The notes beneath the pieces were generated by a model. That model made no database searches. It saw only the letters and a list, made by a program, of their open reading frames with translations, and was not told where the DNA came from. A stretch of DNA of 64,000 nucleotides from Hydractinia symbiolongicarpus (Eukaryota; Cnidaria; Hydrozoa; Anthoathecata; Hydractiniidae). The DNA lies in assembly GCF_029227915.1 (NCBI RefSeq), contig NC_079884.1:8618001-8682000 (forward strand), written 5' to 3'. Position numbers and translations under genes: made by a program. Shown piece after piece: positions 52,901-62,705 of the stretch; positions within the stretch are counted from its first letter, which is position 1; the number at the start of each line of letters is the position of its first letter.

Positions 52901-55900
52901 GGTGTTGTGAACAAAATGTACCACAGGGCTACCAACACAACAATGGCAGTAAAAGTGAGTTTTGTTTGAAGCTAATTTAAATATCCCTTCCTGGTGCTAA
53001 GATTAGGAAAAAATGCCAGGAGACAACAACAAGCCTGTATTAAAGAACAAATTTTCTTTACATGTAAACACATTTAATAATTATCGAAGAAATTTACCTC
53101 TGATAAATTGTTGAAGCATATGAGAGAGCAAAAACAAAAGAAATTATATATTTTGTTATTGTCCAAATAATACAGACGTTTATAAAAGAATTTTTAGTTT
53201 CATAAAAGTGAACAAAACAGAAATAAAATGAACAAACCAAGTAGCAAAATGTTAAAATTAAGATCAAAGTATGTATGTAGACTTACTAAAAAATAAATAA
53301 ATAAATGCCTGCTCATACGTTAGATGTAAATCCTTCAGCAAGAATTCTTTTGTGGTATTTATTACATTGATTTTAATACAGTTCAATAGAACATTTTTTG
53401 TGCACTTCTTTCTGTGTACTGATTGCTTCGTGTTATTTTTGTATCAAAGTTAAACAGTATGTTTAATTTCTGTTTTTGTTGTATATACATAATTTGAAGA
53501 TTCTGTTTGCTTAGTATATAAACATGTAAGGCTGCTTAAAGATTATTTGTATATAGCAATCTTACTCTTATTCTAATAAAAAAATCACAACAATTTTAGT
53601 TGCATCCGTGCATTTTCTGACTATGTTGGTGACCAGTACAACCCATTTTTTCTTTTACAAAATGTAGATTATGGGAAGGACTCCGATAATGGAAGAACAG
53701 AAGAGAATACTAATGGATTTAGATGTTATTACAAAATGTAACGACTGTCCATATATTGTGCAATGTTTTGGTTTATTTATTTCCCAGGTCAGTATTTGCA
53801 TAATCAAACATCACAATAATAAAGAAATTAAATTTCCAGCCTAACAACAAAATCATTGGACAGAATTAGAAATTCTTAATAAGTTTTAGACCACTTTACG
53901 TCAGTAGCTTCAAATTAGCTGATCGCAATTCAAAGTACTTATTACGCAAAAATAATGTTAACTATGTAAATATAATTACTTGCTTTTATTTTATTTATTT
54001 TTTTAATTTTATTGGCAATCTCCAAGTTTACTAAGCCCGCTCTTAGCTCTTTGATCCTTCTCAGTTTAATAAAGTTTTAAAATTGTTTTCAAGTTCTGGA
54101 TTCCAAATAAGAAGAGTGTGCAAAAATTCTAGGTGTTATGTTTTATTATTATTTTTGTAGAGTGATGTTTATGTTTGCATGGAAATAATGGGTACGTGTT
54201 TGGAAAAGTTGTTACGAACAACAAGAACACCTGTGCCGGAGCCTATACTTGGAAAAATTTCCCTTTCGGTAAGATATGTCTCAGTAAAGGAATAAGGTTT
54301 CTGTGACATTTATATTTGCTGTTATCATTCTGAATATTATTTAAGGTTAATTTCATTGCTTGCACCTAATTAGTAGGCAATGCTTGTGGAGATTCTTCTT
54401 CCATCATTAAGCAATGTTTTCTTTATTAATTTAGTAATAAATGCAAAAATTTGTCAAATATGTTTGTGTGAACTATAATATACTGTACTGACTATACTAT
54501 TTCAAATAACTTATTGATGTAGATGACAACTGGATATACACATTTTCTTCATCTTTCTGCAGGTTGTAAAAGCGCTACAATATTTAAAACAAGAGCATGG
54601 AGTGATGCACAGAGGTATGTCCCTTTTTTCAATCACATGTGTACTTTACACATAAAAAGAAGTTGAACTCATAATCCAAACTTCCATTATTGGAAAAATG
54701 GTTTAAAGCACACTCCAATAATTCGATAGATTTCATTTAATGAATTTTTAAACTCCTAAAAGTTCTCCAAATTTTCCTTTACACTGGTGTTATGAAAGAT
54801 TTACTTGCAAACGGTTAGATGAGGTGTGTGGAATTGCAGTAAAATGTATATGTTTATTTTATTTTTTTGATTTTCTTATCAATCATATGTTATTAACATT
54901 ATTATTGTCAGTAAGTCTTTTTTCCCTCTGGAAACACGTGTTAGCACGGCCACCAATGAGACTGCATGTCCAGCAATGATTTGTTTATGGATGTGATTGT
55001 ACTGTTTAGATATAAAGCCTTCTAATATATTACTGGATGACAAAGGTAATGTCAAACTCTGCGATTTCGGTATCAGCGGTAGACTTGTCGATTCGAAAGC
55101 TAAAACCAAAGGTGCTGGTTGTGCTGCTTATATGGCTGTAAGTGAAAAAAAACATTTTTTTCTGCATTTTTTTACACTACTTTATTTGGTAACAGTGCTG
55201 CCTTGTTTTTAAATTGTACGGTTTCATTCGACACAGAGTGGTAATGCGTCCTTGAAACACCTCAAAGCACCAAAATTTCACGTTTTTTTTTAATTTTCCT
55301 TTTTTTTTATAAATACTTACGTTACGTTAATTTCATTACAGTGCACGTTTCAAAACTAGTCCTTTTTATAGCGTTTGCCATTTGATTTATTTACTGTATT
55401 TTAAACTTATACGTCATGCAACAGCATAGAAAATATCTGTTATAAACATAAAAATACCCATTGGAAACTTTTTTATTACCCCTAATTTTGGGAATCAAAA
55501 TCTCCTTCAAAACTGTAAAAAAGCTCTCAACTTTTCCACAATTATGATGTGGAAAGCTAATAATAGGATTTGATTCAACTCTTCGATTCTATTCTTCTGA
55601 GTTACAGCAAATTGTCGTACATATTTCTTCCCATTTATTAATGTGTCGTCCAGGCTATTTTCTCGATAAATCGTTATCTATATATGTTTAGCCTGAACGC
55701 GTTGAACCACCTGATCCTTTAAACCCCGACTATGATGTACGTGCTGACGTGTGGTCGTTAGGTATATCACTAGTAAGTTGACGTATTTTATGGTTTGTTC
55801 GTATTAATACGAGTTGCAACTATAATGAGGTTCTAATAACCTGTATTACCCTTCATTAAAAACGAACATGTTACATATGCCGCATTTTGTCTTTCTGTTC

Positions 55901-56338
55901 AAAATGGCTGCGCACTGCTTCATCTTGAGTCCCCCTTAGAGTAAATAATTAGCATACCAGATTAGTAGAACCCTGCTTTTTTTACGCGGGTTAACGACTA
56001 TCTATATATTAATAACGTATACTCTCTCTGCGTTACTGACCGTCATGTTTTGAAAACGCTTACTTCGTTCTAATTAAATATATTAATTCGCCGGCGTGTC
56101 CATCTACGCAGAATCAGTTTATATATAATGTAAGCATATTTATTTCCAGGTGGAGTTGGCCACAGGTTCATTTCCATATCGTGGTTGTTTCAGTGAGTTT
56201 GAAGTGTTGATGAAGATTGTGCACGATGAAGCGCCATGTCTACCACCCAACCAAGGATTTTCTGAAGAGTTTCAATCATTTATTAAAGCCTGCTTAGAAA
56301 AAGATCGTGTAAATAGACCTAAGTTTGACGTATTACTG
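43912..56338 (+). CDS. MAP2K7: MAP2K7 homologue (MKK7, dual-specificity kinase of the JNK pathway), last exon unresolved
   Basis: Phosphorylates JNK on Thr and Tyr in stress signalling. Exons in phase: 43912-44062 (proposed), 52499-52589, 52668-52734, 52841-52954, 53668-53787, 54161-54268, 54563-54614, 55010-55137, 55692-55772, 56150-56338; 367 codons so far. Kinase motifs: glycine loop GSGTCG, Lys in MAVK, VMHRDIKPSN, LCDFGISG, activation loop SKAKTKGAGCAAYMAPE with the MKK7-type Ser and Thr, DVRADVWSLGISLVELATG. KRILMDLDV and CPYIVQCFG match MKK7 rather than MKK4. Exon 1 encodes a coiled coil then KKKKP; joined to exon 2 it gives KKKKPEGGLSF, fitting a JNK docking site. Its donor (GTTGGT) is weak, so exon 1 is inference. 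A 12-codon upstream ORF (43902-43937) overlaps the start. The last exon may lie at 57349. Intron 1 is 8.4 kb and full of transposons. Confidence 0.85.
44825..44975 (+). repeat. 42-bp tandem repeat in the left arm of the 4-kb element
   Basis: Three units with period exactly 42 (CACGGAGACG at 44861, 44903 and 44945), each holding GAGACGAATTGAGACGAATT and GCGGTAAAATCACG. There are no unique spacers, so it is not CRISPR-like. Confidence 0.85.
45035..46537 (+). CDS. BEN-domain-like protein inside the TIR element
   Basis: Exon A (45035-45143) encodes an acidic N-terminus (DISDSDSDLDWLF, DESLSDDENEDYI-like). A GTAAAT donor joins in phase to 45811 (CTTTAG acceptor), which continues AFNFVNSIRDLFYKN to about 45928. 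There the frame must shift by one base to reach the last open stretch (about 45950-46537). That part has a possible coiled coil (LDTKVDAISARTAVLESYI), a Pro-rich linker, and a C-terminal domain of about 75 residues: CSALIKKELGKRFTLAELAG, LSPRRMGIILQKARKEH, LNEIINSKCRKAS. The helical pattern and the final INSKCRK resemble the BEN DNA-binding domain. The frameshift may be a mutation or an assembly error. It could be an accessory DNA-binding protein of the transposon or a captured host gene. Confidence 0.5.
46902..46964. repeat. 29-bp hairpin
   Basis: Arms AATAAATTTTAGATATTTCT plus nine bases (46902-46930) and its inverse (46933-46964) match fully except for a 3-nt bulge (ATA). It lies inside the 4-kb TIR element, downstream of the BEN ORF. 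Confidence 0.8.
47842..48337. mobile_element. 496-bp MITE nested in the 4-kb element
   Basis: Ends CCAGGAGACCCAGCGTAATT and, read from the right, CCAGGAGACCCAGCGTGATT are inverted copies. A third inverted copy of GAGACCCAGCGTAATTTT lies at about 47901-47918, so the left end is itself a hairpin. It has no coding capacity. Target duplication is at most GC and uncertain. Confidence 0.7.
48788..49081 (-). CDS. hypothetical single-exon ORF, 97 residues
   Basis: The frame runs from an ATG with A at -3 to a TGA that is followed at once by AATAAA. GC content is higher than in the surroundings and the product is not low-complexity (for example RMAGFLVVRPGCQQRRGQ, VGELARMVRLAMDMLAHALK). I do not recognise it. 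It lies antisense in the proposed first intron of MAP2K7, 100 bp outside the TIR element. It could be a small gene, a retrogene or a remnant. Confidence 0.35.
   Translation of the reverse strand: MSVLPVSAVLQTCSIRAPSAFTSALVKNRMAGFLVVRPGCQQRRGQAKEIYVYVVFLTKSEVGELARMVRLAMDMLAHALKGPGLFNNSECPTKKRL
49082..50202. other. intronic or intergenic stretch, no gene seen
   Basis: AT-rich DNA within the proposed first intron of MAP2K7, with no recognisable element. Confidence 0.35.
50203..50869. mobile_element. 667-bp MITE with palindromic ends
   Basis: The outer ends are inverted copies: AAGCTACAGGGACACGGCAA on the left and, from the right, AAGCTACGGGGAAACGGCAA, followed by CATGCGATTGCARCAAAA-like sequence. 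Each end is also a hairpin (CATGCGATTGCA facing TGCAATCGCATG across 8-12 bases), and a third palindrome with TGTTGCAAC motifs lies at about 50310-50380. Codons from 50518 (MAEDQVKQKLSEEEKMN) are open but no known protein is recognised. Confidence 0.68.
50870..52498. other. rest of MAP2K7 intron 1, with a SINE scrap
   Basis: No exon is visible. About 52236-52306 resembles the 3' part of the SINE at 40021 (GGCAGGGTATATCCCTC, then GTTAACCACATAAAATATAA). A TGTAGCTCAATTGG box just before it looks like a Pol III A box. Confidence 0.4.
55975..56130 (+). mobile_element. possible Helitron-like fragment in a MAP2K7 intron
   Basis: ACGCGGGTTAACGACTATCT followed by ATATATTAATAACGTATACTC and a CTCTCTGCG run resembles the unit junctions at 699-1400. 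Similarity is partial. Confidence 0.25.
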
Positions 56339-58200
56339 GTGAGTGTTATAGTTCTTTAAAAAAAGTAATTTTTGCGATTTTGCGATTTTTGGCCTAAATC
56401 GCGAAATTAGCCCGCGTGAAAAAAATTTAAGGCTTAACAAAAAGTTTATTCTTTCAAAATTATATTGAAAAGGCTTAGTCGCAAAAGTTAATTCTCGCGA
56501 TTTTTATTTGTTCTGGAATTTGTTCTAGATAAAAAAATTTTATGTAATAATTGTTAACCATCTCATGAATCGATTCGAAATCATGTGTTTATTTCAAGAT
56601 CTCTTTGAACAAATAATTTCCGAAATTTCCGAAAAGTTATTTTCCGTATGGTTGGTCTGATATAAACACGGGTGTATCGAGGCAACAATTTTAAACAACG
56701 GCTGTTTTTAAATCATCGTCAAATTTCATTTAGAAACACCCGTTTCTTAGGCGTTATGAGCGGGAACCCGTCGATGTAGTTGGTTGGTATTCGAATGTAA
56801 CGACGTATGTATGACGACACGATGCCGTCATTAGATGACGTTTTCTACTATAGACTTACTATTGGCTGTTGCAGTAGATGGAGACAAAAATTTAAATGTC
56901 TTTTTTTAACTAAAAGAAATTATCGAATATTACATGTACGTTTTTATATGCAATGAATTTAAAGCATTTTGTGTGTGTTTGTCTTGTACTGAGAATTTAC
57001 CGCCCATTTTACGTCTGCCTATAAGGGCGTTTTTGCAAAACGGCGTAAGAAGGGGTTGGCGTTACCATTTCTGTTTTCTTTTCAACTTCACAGTAAAAGT
57101 GTATCAAACGTGGTTCTGTCCTGGAATGTGCAAAATATTTTGTGTTCAATACAATCACCGATAAAGCATTTTAAGCTTTGTCAACAAAATTTCATGCAAA
57201 TAATTAAATAAACAAATTTAGCATCGTATTTTTTGTCTTAGTCAGTGTGACCACTGTTTTTTTGTGCGTGCGTGCGATCAGACGAGTTTTATTCGTGATT
57301 AATTTATTTGTTTATTTTTAATGTACGCAAATTGATTTGTTTTGTTAGTGCCAGACTTCTTTGTAAATATATTTGAAGAAAAACAAAAAACGGAAACTAC
57401 CTGTCGTTTTGTTTATAGTATCCGTATTAGGTATTTTTGCCGTCATGAGATTCCCACAATGTGCGGGTTTCACAGTGTAACCACTGACCGGAAAAGGAAT
57501 TGCATCATTTTTAGCCATTTGCAAATTTCGACCATCGGGAACAACCATGTTGACCCCTTGTACACATATCATGGCCTCCATAAATGATTTTCTTTTTTAA
57601 TGACCGGCTAAGTATTATTCTTGTATACCTAGGTGTTACCTTTTGAAAGGAATTTCAAGGCGAGATGTAATTTTTTAAGCTGTACGACATAAGTTCAACA
57701 TCACTCTCCATCTTCTTCTCGGAAATCAAGCAATTTGAAGGAAGCTTGCTAAATTAGGAAGAAGAATGTAAGTTCTTCATTGCGGATGTAATTATATGAT
57801 GTTATCTTAAGGAAATTCTTTAAAACTACACGTTGTGATCATGAGCTGTACCTATGTGCAATATCTCGTAGTTCTCCTCCTACTATAAATGTAAAAAAGG
57901 GTAATTTCTTTCATGATAGTAATCTATGTACAAATACATATTTCAAATGGTTTCGCTCGACGAAAGGTCCCACCAGATGTTTTTTTTAATTCTATCGCGC
58001 TACAAGCAACTAACTTTTGGGGCTTTGGACTAGTCAAATGGGCTTTTTCAACATTTAGATTTCTTATGAAAATTATTGATGGGGCAGTTTCTTGTTAGAT
58101 CTTCTCCACGCACAGGGCTTGTTTTTACTTTCTTATAGTTTTAACTGGTGCAGAATTGAAGTTACTGTGACAACCGTAAACCTTGCGAAAAATTTTGTTT
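56339..58200 (+). other. 3' part of MAP2K7, last exon uncertain
   Basis: The final kinase-tail exon must be here. The best candidate begins at 57349 after TTTTGTTAG and encodes PDFFVNIFEEKQKTE, similar in shape to the HPFI-KRYE tail of MKK7, with its stop at 57585-57587. It fits in phase only if exon 10 uses the donor at 56343 (GTGTTA) instead of the stronger one at 56339 (GTGAGT). Otherwise the region has TCGCGA-rich repeat scraps at 56365-56515. Confidence 0.35.
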
Positions 58201-58204
58201 GCAT

Positions 58205-58266
58205 ACGTCATATAACGTCATATAACGTCATATAACGTCAAATAACGTCACTTAAATTTAACGTCA
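58205..58266 (+). promoter_or_regulatory. array of six ACGTCA (CRE half-site) motifs
   Basis: ACGTCA occurs at 58205, 58215, 58225, 58235, 58245 and 58261. The first five are exactly 10 bp apart, one helical turn, mostly as TATAACGTCA. TGACGT is the half-site of CREB/ATF factors. The array ends 130 bp before the ATG of the next gene, in promoter position. Binding is inference. Confidence 0.55.
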
Positions 58267-58396
58267 TTAAGAGATGCATCGTCACATGGAATAGGAACGT
58301 ACATACATCTACAATGGAAGAATAACTGCTCGATTCCTCTACTACGTGAACATATCCTTGGCTTATTTATCCATCAGGAATAGCAACGACAATAAA

Positions 58397-61300
58397 ATGA
58401 AACAAGCGGAACAAATGTTGGATAACTTAACTTTGTGCGAACAGCCCCTTGATATTCCTGGAAACTTTCGCGCGAAACAAAGAAGATCTAAACATGATGA
58501 TTCTAAATTGGTTTTCCCTGTTCGTAAACAACCAGAATCTTATAAGACACATTACAGTCTTTACTTTAAAAGCAAACCGAAAGCAAGACCCTCTAGTCCA
58601 AGACCGTGCTCTCCAACTCGCAGAAACAACCCACATCCTTCAAAGGTAACTCGAAATCATTTGAACTTTCTTAACATTAAATACTATTTTCCAACCTTTT
58701 TAAACAAGGACACTTAAAGATAAACATCCCCTTTACCATTTTTATTTTACTTAGAATTTTCTAAATTGGAGAATACCAACACGTGTGTTCGATTATGGAA
58801 AAGAGAAGCAAGCAAACTTGACTTTTTTAAAGTCAAACATCGAAGATACTTATCAAACATTTTATGATGACTATTGCGGTACAACGAGAAAACGTAAGTA
58901 CAGTAAAAAAATCAAAAGTATCCTTTATGTATCCACCGGCCATATTTTTTAGATACCATGCTAAAATTTAAAATTCACCAATAAAAGAAGAATAAGTCAT
59001 TAAACAGTAATTGTATGTCTAAAATCTTATTTTCGTATCAACTAGAGAACATATTTAGTACGCAAAGCAGTTTTATATTTGACTCTTCTCAAAGAAGACA
59101 CGAGGTCCTCCTTGACGACGATTCAATATTGGGCGAGTGAATGTTACCATAGCCCTGGATTAACCCCAGCCATGTGAGGGAAATGTGGGAGATGGCACTC
59201 TGTGTGGGCTGTTGGATGTTGCAGGGAAATGTCTGGTAGAGCGCGGAACTTAATTGGGTTTGCGTAGCTCAAAATAAACATTAAATACCCTAGAGCTCCC
59301 CACCTACGCCATGGTCCTTCTTGGAAATAATAGACAATTTATATTACTCAATATTTGTGAGGCTAGACATGTAAAATATGCATACCTATCTTTCTATCTA
59401 ACAAAACCCACTATCCTCGAAGGAACGCTTGCTTACCTCTGAAGCTTGAAAATGAGTTGTCAGTTTTTCTTTTCAAAGCTAACTATTTTGTGAACAACAC
59501 AGGTAATTGTGATATCAATCCAAAAATGCTGATGGAGATGGCCAAAACGTATGGCTCAGAGTCGCGAAAAAGAGAGAAAAAACGACGGGGAATTGAATTA
59601 ACTTTAAACGACGAAGAACAAAGAGGAAAAATAACTTGTAAGTAAAAGATATCCGCTTGTGTCAATCACCTCTGATAATCTTTTTATCCTCTTTTTTGGT
59701 AAATCCAGATCATTTGTAATATTCACTTCCTTGTCTCCAATGTTTCGTTTGAATATTGCATTTTACAAAGGTATTTCGGTTCAAAATCGTCTTCTACTTT
59801 TAGTACCTAAACTTCTGCGCAAATCTTGGTCCCCTGACCTAGCATTCTTTGGGCTGCCAAAGACTTCAAAAAGCAAGAAATATGGACAGGTATAATTTCT
59901 TAATGTATATTTTGTTGTTGTTTTTACTATAACGTGAAGTTTCTTACTGACAAGACAAATCATTTTTTGAAATGTTGCAGTTCTATAGCGTGACGAACCG
60001 CAAAATTTAATTTATCCGAGCCCAACTTCTAATTCCGACTTGTTTTTATGTATTAAAGAAGTGAAATTCTCTGACAACATTTCTAACAGGAAAAAGCTTT
60101 TGCGGTTCACGACTGAATTTAGTTTTTGCGGGAAAAACTTTTGCGATTTTTCCAAAAACTGCCCAAAAGCTCTTGCTCAAACACTTTCTTTCTTTAAAGT
60201 ATTAAAGGAGATGAAATCATTATTATCCTAATAGAAACCAGTAAGAATTAAAATCAGTTTGTTAACTCAGCCAAATATGCTAGAAAAATATAAAACCAAT
60301 TTGAATCTAAGTAAATTTTGTCTCGCATATGTCTGGTGTTATAGATTTCACCTTTGACCCATCACAAAGACGGTTTTCAACCGCTTTTTCAATCTTGGTA
60401 TGATGCTGCTTCAAAAGGTGAACTCATTATTTTGGTGAAAATGTTTTCTCTAGAAAAAAAAAAGCAACCTCATTATTAGGTGTATCATTTTCTCAACAGT
60501 GTGTAAGTTCCTAGGCGAATGAAGAAATATTTATTTTGGATAACTCATTTTGGACTAGGGAGAGTACCACTATAAGAAAATGTGCAATAGTGGACGATCG
60601 TCAATTAGCAAATGCTTTGCTTACCGTTCGGTATAAAACGGGCCTGTTGTCCCAGATAATTGTTATTCTATTAAAATGTTACAAAATAATAGAGAACCCT
60701 CAAAAGAAACAGAATTTACCTCCCAAAAAATAGTGCAGTGTACGTAATGGATAAATGCATGTTTTTGTTTTCAATGATATGTTTACATAGACCAAGCCGA
60801 AGAAAAAGACGTGGAAAATGCAAAGCAACATTTTATTCAAGAAGTACGTAACATTTAACATCTTTTAAGATTAATTTTTTGTGTCACAATAAAAAGACGA
60901 TGAAAAAAGGCTTTTAAGATCAGCTCTGTAATATAAGGTCAAAAGTGAAAATTTAAGAAATTAGAGTCGTGTGGTGCAGTATAGGTTGTACTAAAATAGC
61001 ATTATTAGTCCAAAGATTGGAACCCGGAGCGCCTGTAACACGTTTTATATTAAATTTTCATGATTGGAATCGAATTTCATGAGTTTCAGGAAATTTTAGG
61101 AGTGTATTCAAAACAATGAGGGCGTCTTTTTGCACTACACCGGTGGTGCGGGCCTAAAGTAGCCATACAAAGTGGTATTAAAACACTGTATTGTGTTTAG
61201 ACATTGTCTAAAGCTTTAAATCCAGATGCAATCGAAGCCATCGAGAATTGGCTGCTGAACGCTAATGATGAAGGTTTGGTTGAATATTTTTTGTCTATGT

Positions 61301-62585
61301 TAGGGTCTTCGGATTGATTCTCGGTCCCTTAGTCAGTAATTTTAGTTAATGTAGAACCTGTTCAGATTTATTAAATTATAACTTGCTGGGTTATTATTAA
61401 CGGCTCATAGAGAACCAAATGTTCAACGTCGATAATAACTTTAGAGGAAGACACTTTCGAGAATAAGCCTTATTTAAAATTTTTGCGACCATAAACTTTC
61501 ACGAATTGAAACTGGTCAATCGCGGGGTAGTTAAAATATTTTTTAAGATCAGTAAAGTCAGAAATACAACATATCAACTTTATAATAGTGATTTTTTTCG
61601 AATTACATAACTTTCACGAATTAAAAAAAATAACTTTTTTCGCGTACATAAACTTTCGCGAATTAGGCTAAACTTCGGGAAAGTTTCTGTGCGCGAATGT
61701 TTTTTCCACTGAAGTAAACAAAATTTCAAAATATGTACATTTAGTACTAAATTGTATTTTCAACTAGAACGCGAGATAGCAGTACAGTTCATCAAAGCTA
61801 TCATTCTGGCATCCGTTGAGAACTCTTCTACGACAGTGAAGCCAGTCACGACACACCATCATCATCATATGAAGAAAGCATGCGAGGTGTGTAAAAAACA
61901 GGAACTTGAGACAGCTCTAAAACAGATGCAATCCAAAGCTAGGTGAGTAAAACATCTGTCGTTTAAATGTAGTGCCTAAGAAGGTGACTTATTGATCGAC
62001 CACGTTTATAATTTTCAATGCTTATCGCCACAAAATCGTCATTTTGGATTCCGTAAAGGCTTTTCGAAAGAAAAGTAAAACCTAAAACAAGCAATTTTTG
62101 CACGACGAAAAAAAACTGAAACGGATTAAAAAGTCATTGTTTTAGAGTCGCTTAATAACACGATAATGTGACAGATCTCTAATGCATTTTTGCAAAAAGT
62201 GCTGAACAGATGCTGGAACGTGGATACCAAAAAAATTCCTCGCAGAGTGCGGAAACAAAATTAGATTCAAAATCTATATCCTGTAAGAATGTGTTGTAAA
62301 CAACTAATGCTTTTTACGAGTACTATACTCGTAAAAAGCATTAGTTGTTTACAACACATTCTTGCAAGTTTATGCTTTCGTTTTAGGGAGGTTCCAGCTG
62401 TCACAGAGCTCTTAAATCCGCTTCATCCAGCAGTGTTAGAACAAAAAAAGGAGTGCCGTCGAGTGTTCGGGAACGTTCCACGCAAATTGCACCGTCCTCG
62501 CAATAATGCCAACAGAGGTTCCCTTTTCTGTACATCGAAGAAAGCAAAGGGAAGACATTTTACCATTCATCCCGAATGGCATTAA
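58397..62585 (+). CDS. uncharacterised protein resembling C4orf17
   Basis: Nine exons join in phase to 393 residues: 58397-58645, 58755-58893, 59503-59637, 59804-59889, 60345-60417, 60791-60843, 61201-61273, 61768-61942, 62387-62585. ATG 58397 has AAA before it. The N-terminus is basic and Pro/Ser-rich (KARPSSPRPCSPTRRN). The middle has NFLNWRIPTRVFDYGKEKQA. The best landmark is TLSKALNPDAIEAIENWLLN, then EREIAVQFIKAII, which recalls the AKL...LAEVLQWLLHA stretch of vertebrate C4orf17, of unknown function. Then come a His run and two Cys pairs (CEVC), a coiled segment, and a basic C-terminus ending IHPEWH. The exon at 62200-62282 does not fit the phase and is left out. A CRE half-site array lies just upstream, a SINE sits in intron 2, and PSMD5 converges at the 3' end. 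Confidence 0.7.
59106..59400 (+). mobile_element. 5'-truncated SINE, same family as 40021-40374
   Basis: It matches the body from GACGACGATTCAA through TGTGAGGCTAGACATGTAAA and ends in CTATCTTTCTATCT. It lacks the Pol III boxes and lies in intron 2 of the C4orf17-like gene. Confidence 0.8.
62200..62282 (+). other. candidate optional exon, frame-changing
   Basis: An open 83-nt segment between CAAAAAG and a GTAAGA donor continues exon 8 in frame (AEQMLERGYQKNSSQSAETK) but leaves a phase that would throw the last exon into an early stop. It could be a poison or alternative-end exon, or not an exon. Its donor is next to the perfect hairpin at 62285-62363. Confidence 0.35.
62285..62363. repeat. 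perfect 38-bp inverted repeat with a 3-nt loop
   Basis: Arms 62285-62322 and 62326-62363 are exact inverse copies (AAGAATGTGTTGTAAACAAC and 18 more bases). The left arm begins two bases into the intron, overlapping the donor at 62283. Confidence 0.92.
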
Positions 62586-62616
62586 AATTGTTCATAAATT
62601 ATTTTACAAAAACGAA

Positions 62617-62622
62617 AATAAA
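62617..62622 (+). terminator. poly(A) signal of the C4orf17-like gene
   Basis: AATAAA 32 bases after the stop at 62585. Cleavage would fall near 62635, close to the PSMD5 signal on the other strand. Confidence 0.6.
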
Positions 62623-62644
62623 CAACCATAAAGAATGTGATATA

Positions 62645-62650
62645 TTTATT
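62645..62650 (-). terminator. poly(A) signal of PSMD5
   Basis: TTTATT on the + strand (AATAAA on the minus), about 56 bases after the PSMD5 stop. Cleavage would fall near 62630. Confidence 0.55.
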
Positions 62651-62705
62651 TTACAACATATTGAAAAGTTGAACACTTGTTCTTTGGTCTTGTTCATTTC
62701 TACTC

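Noticed and set aside
61855-61869. Run of His codons suggesting a vector tag
   Set aside because: It lies within a normal exon of the C4orf17-like gene with native flanks; a CAT/CAC run occurs naturally.
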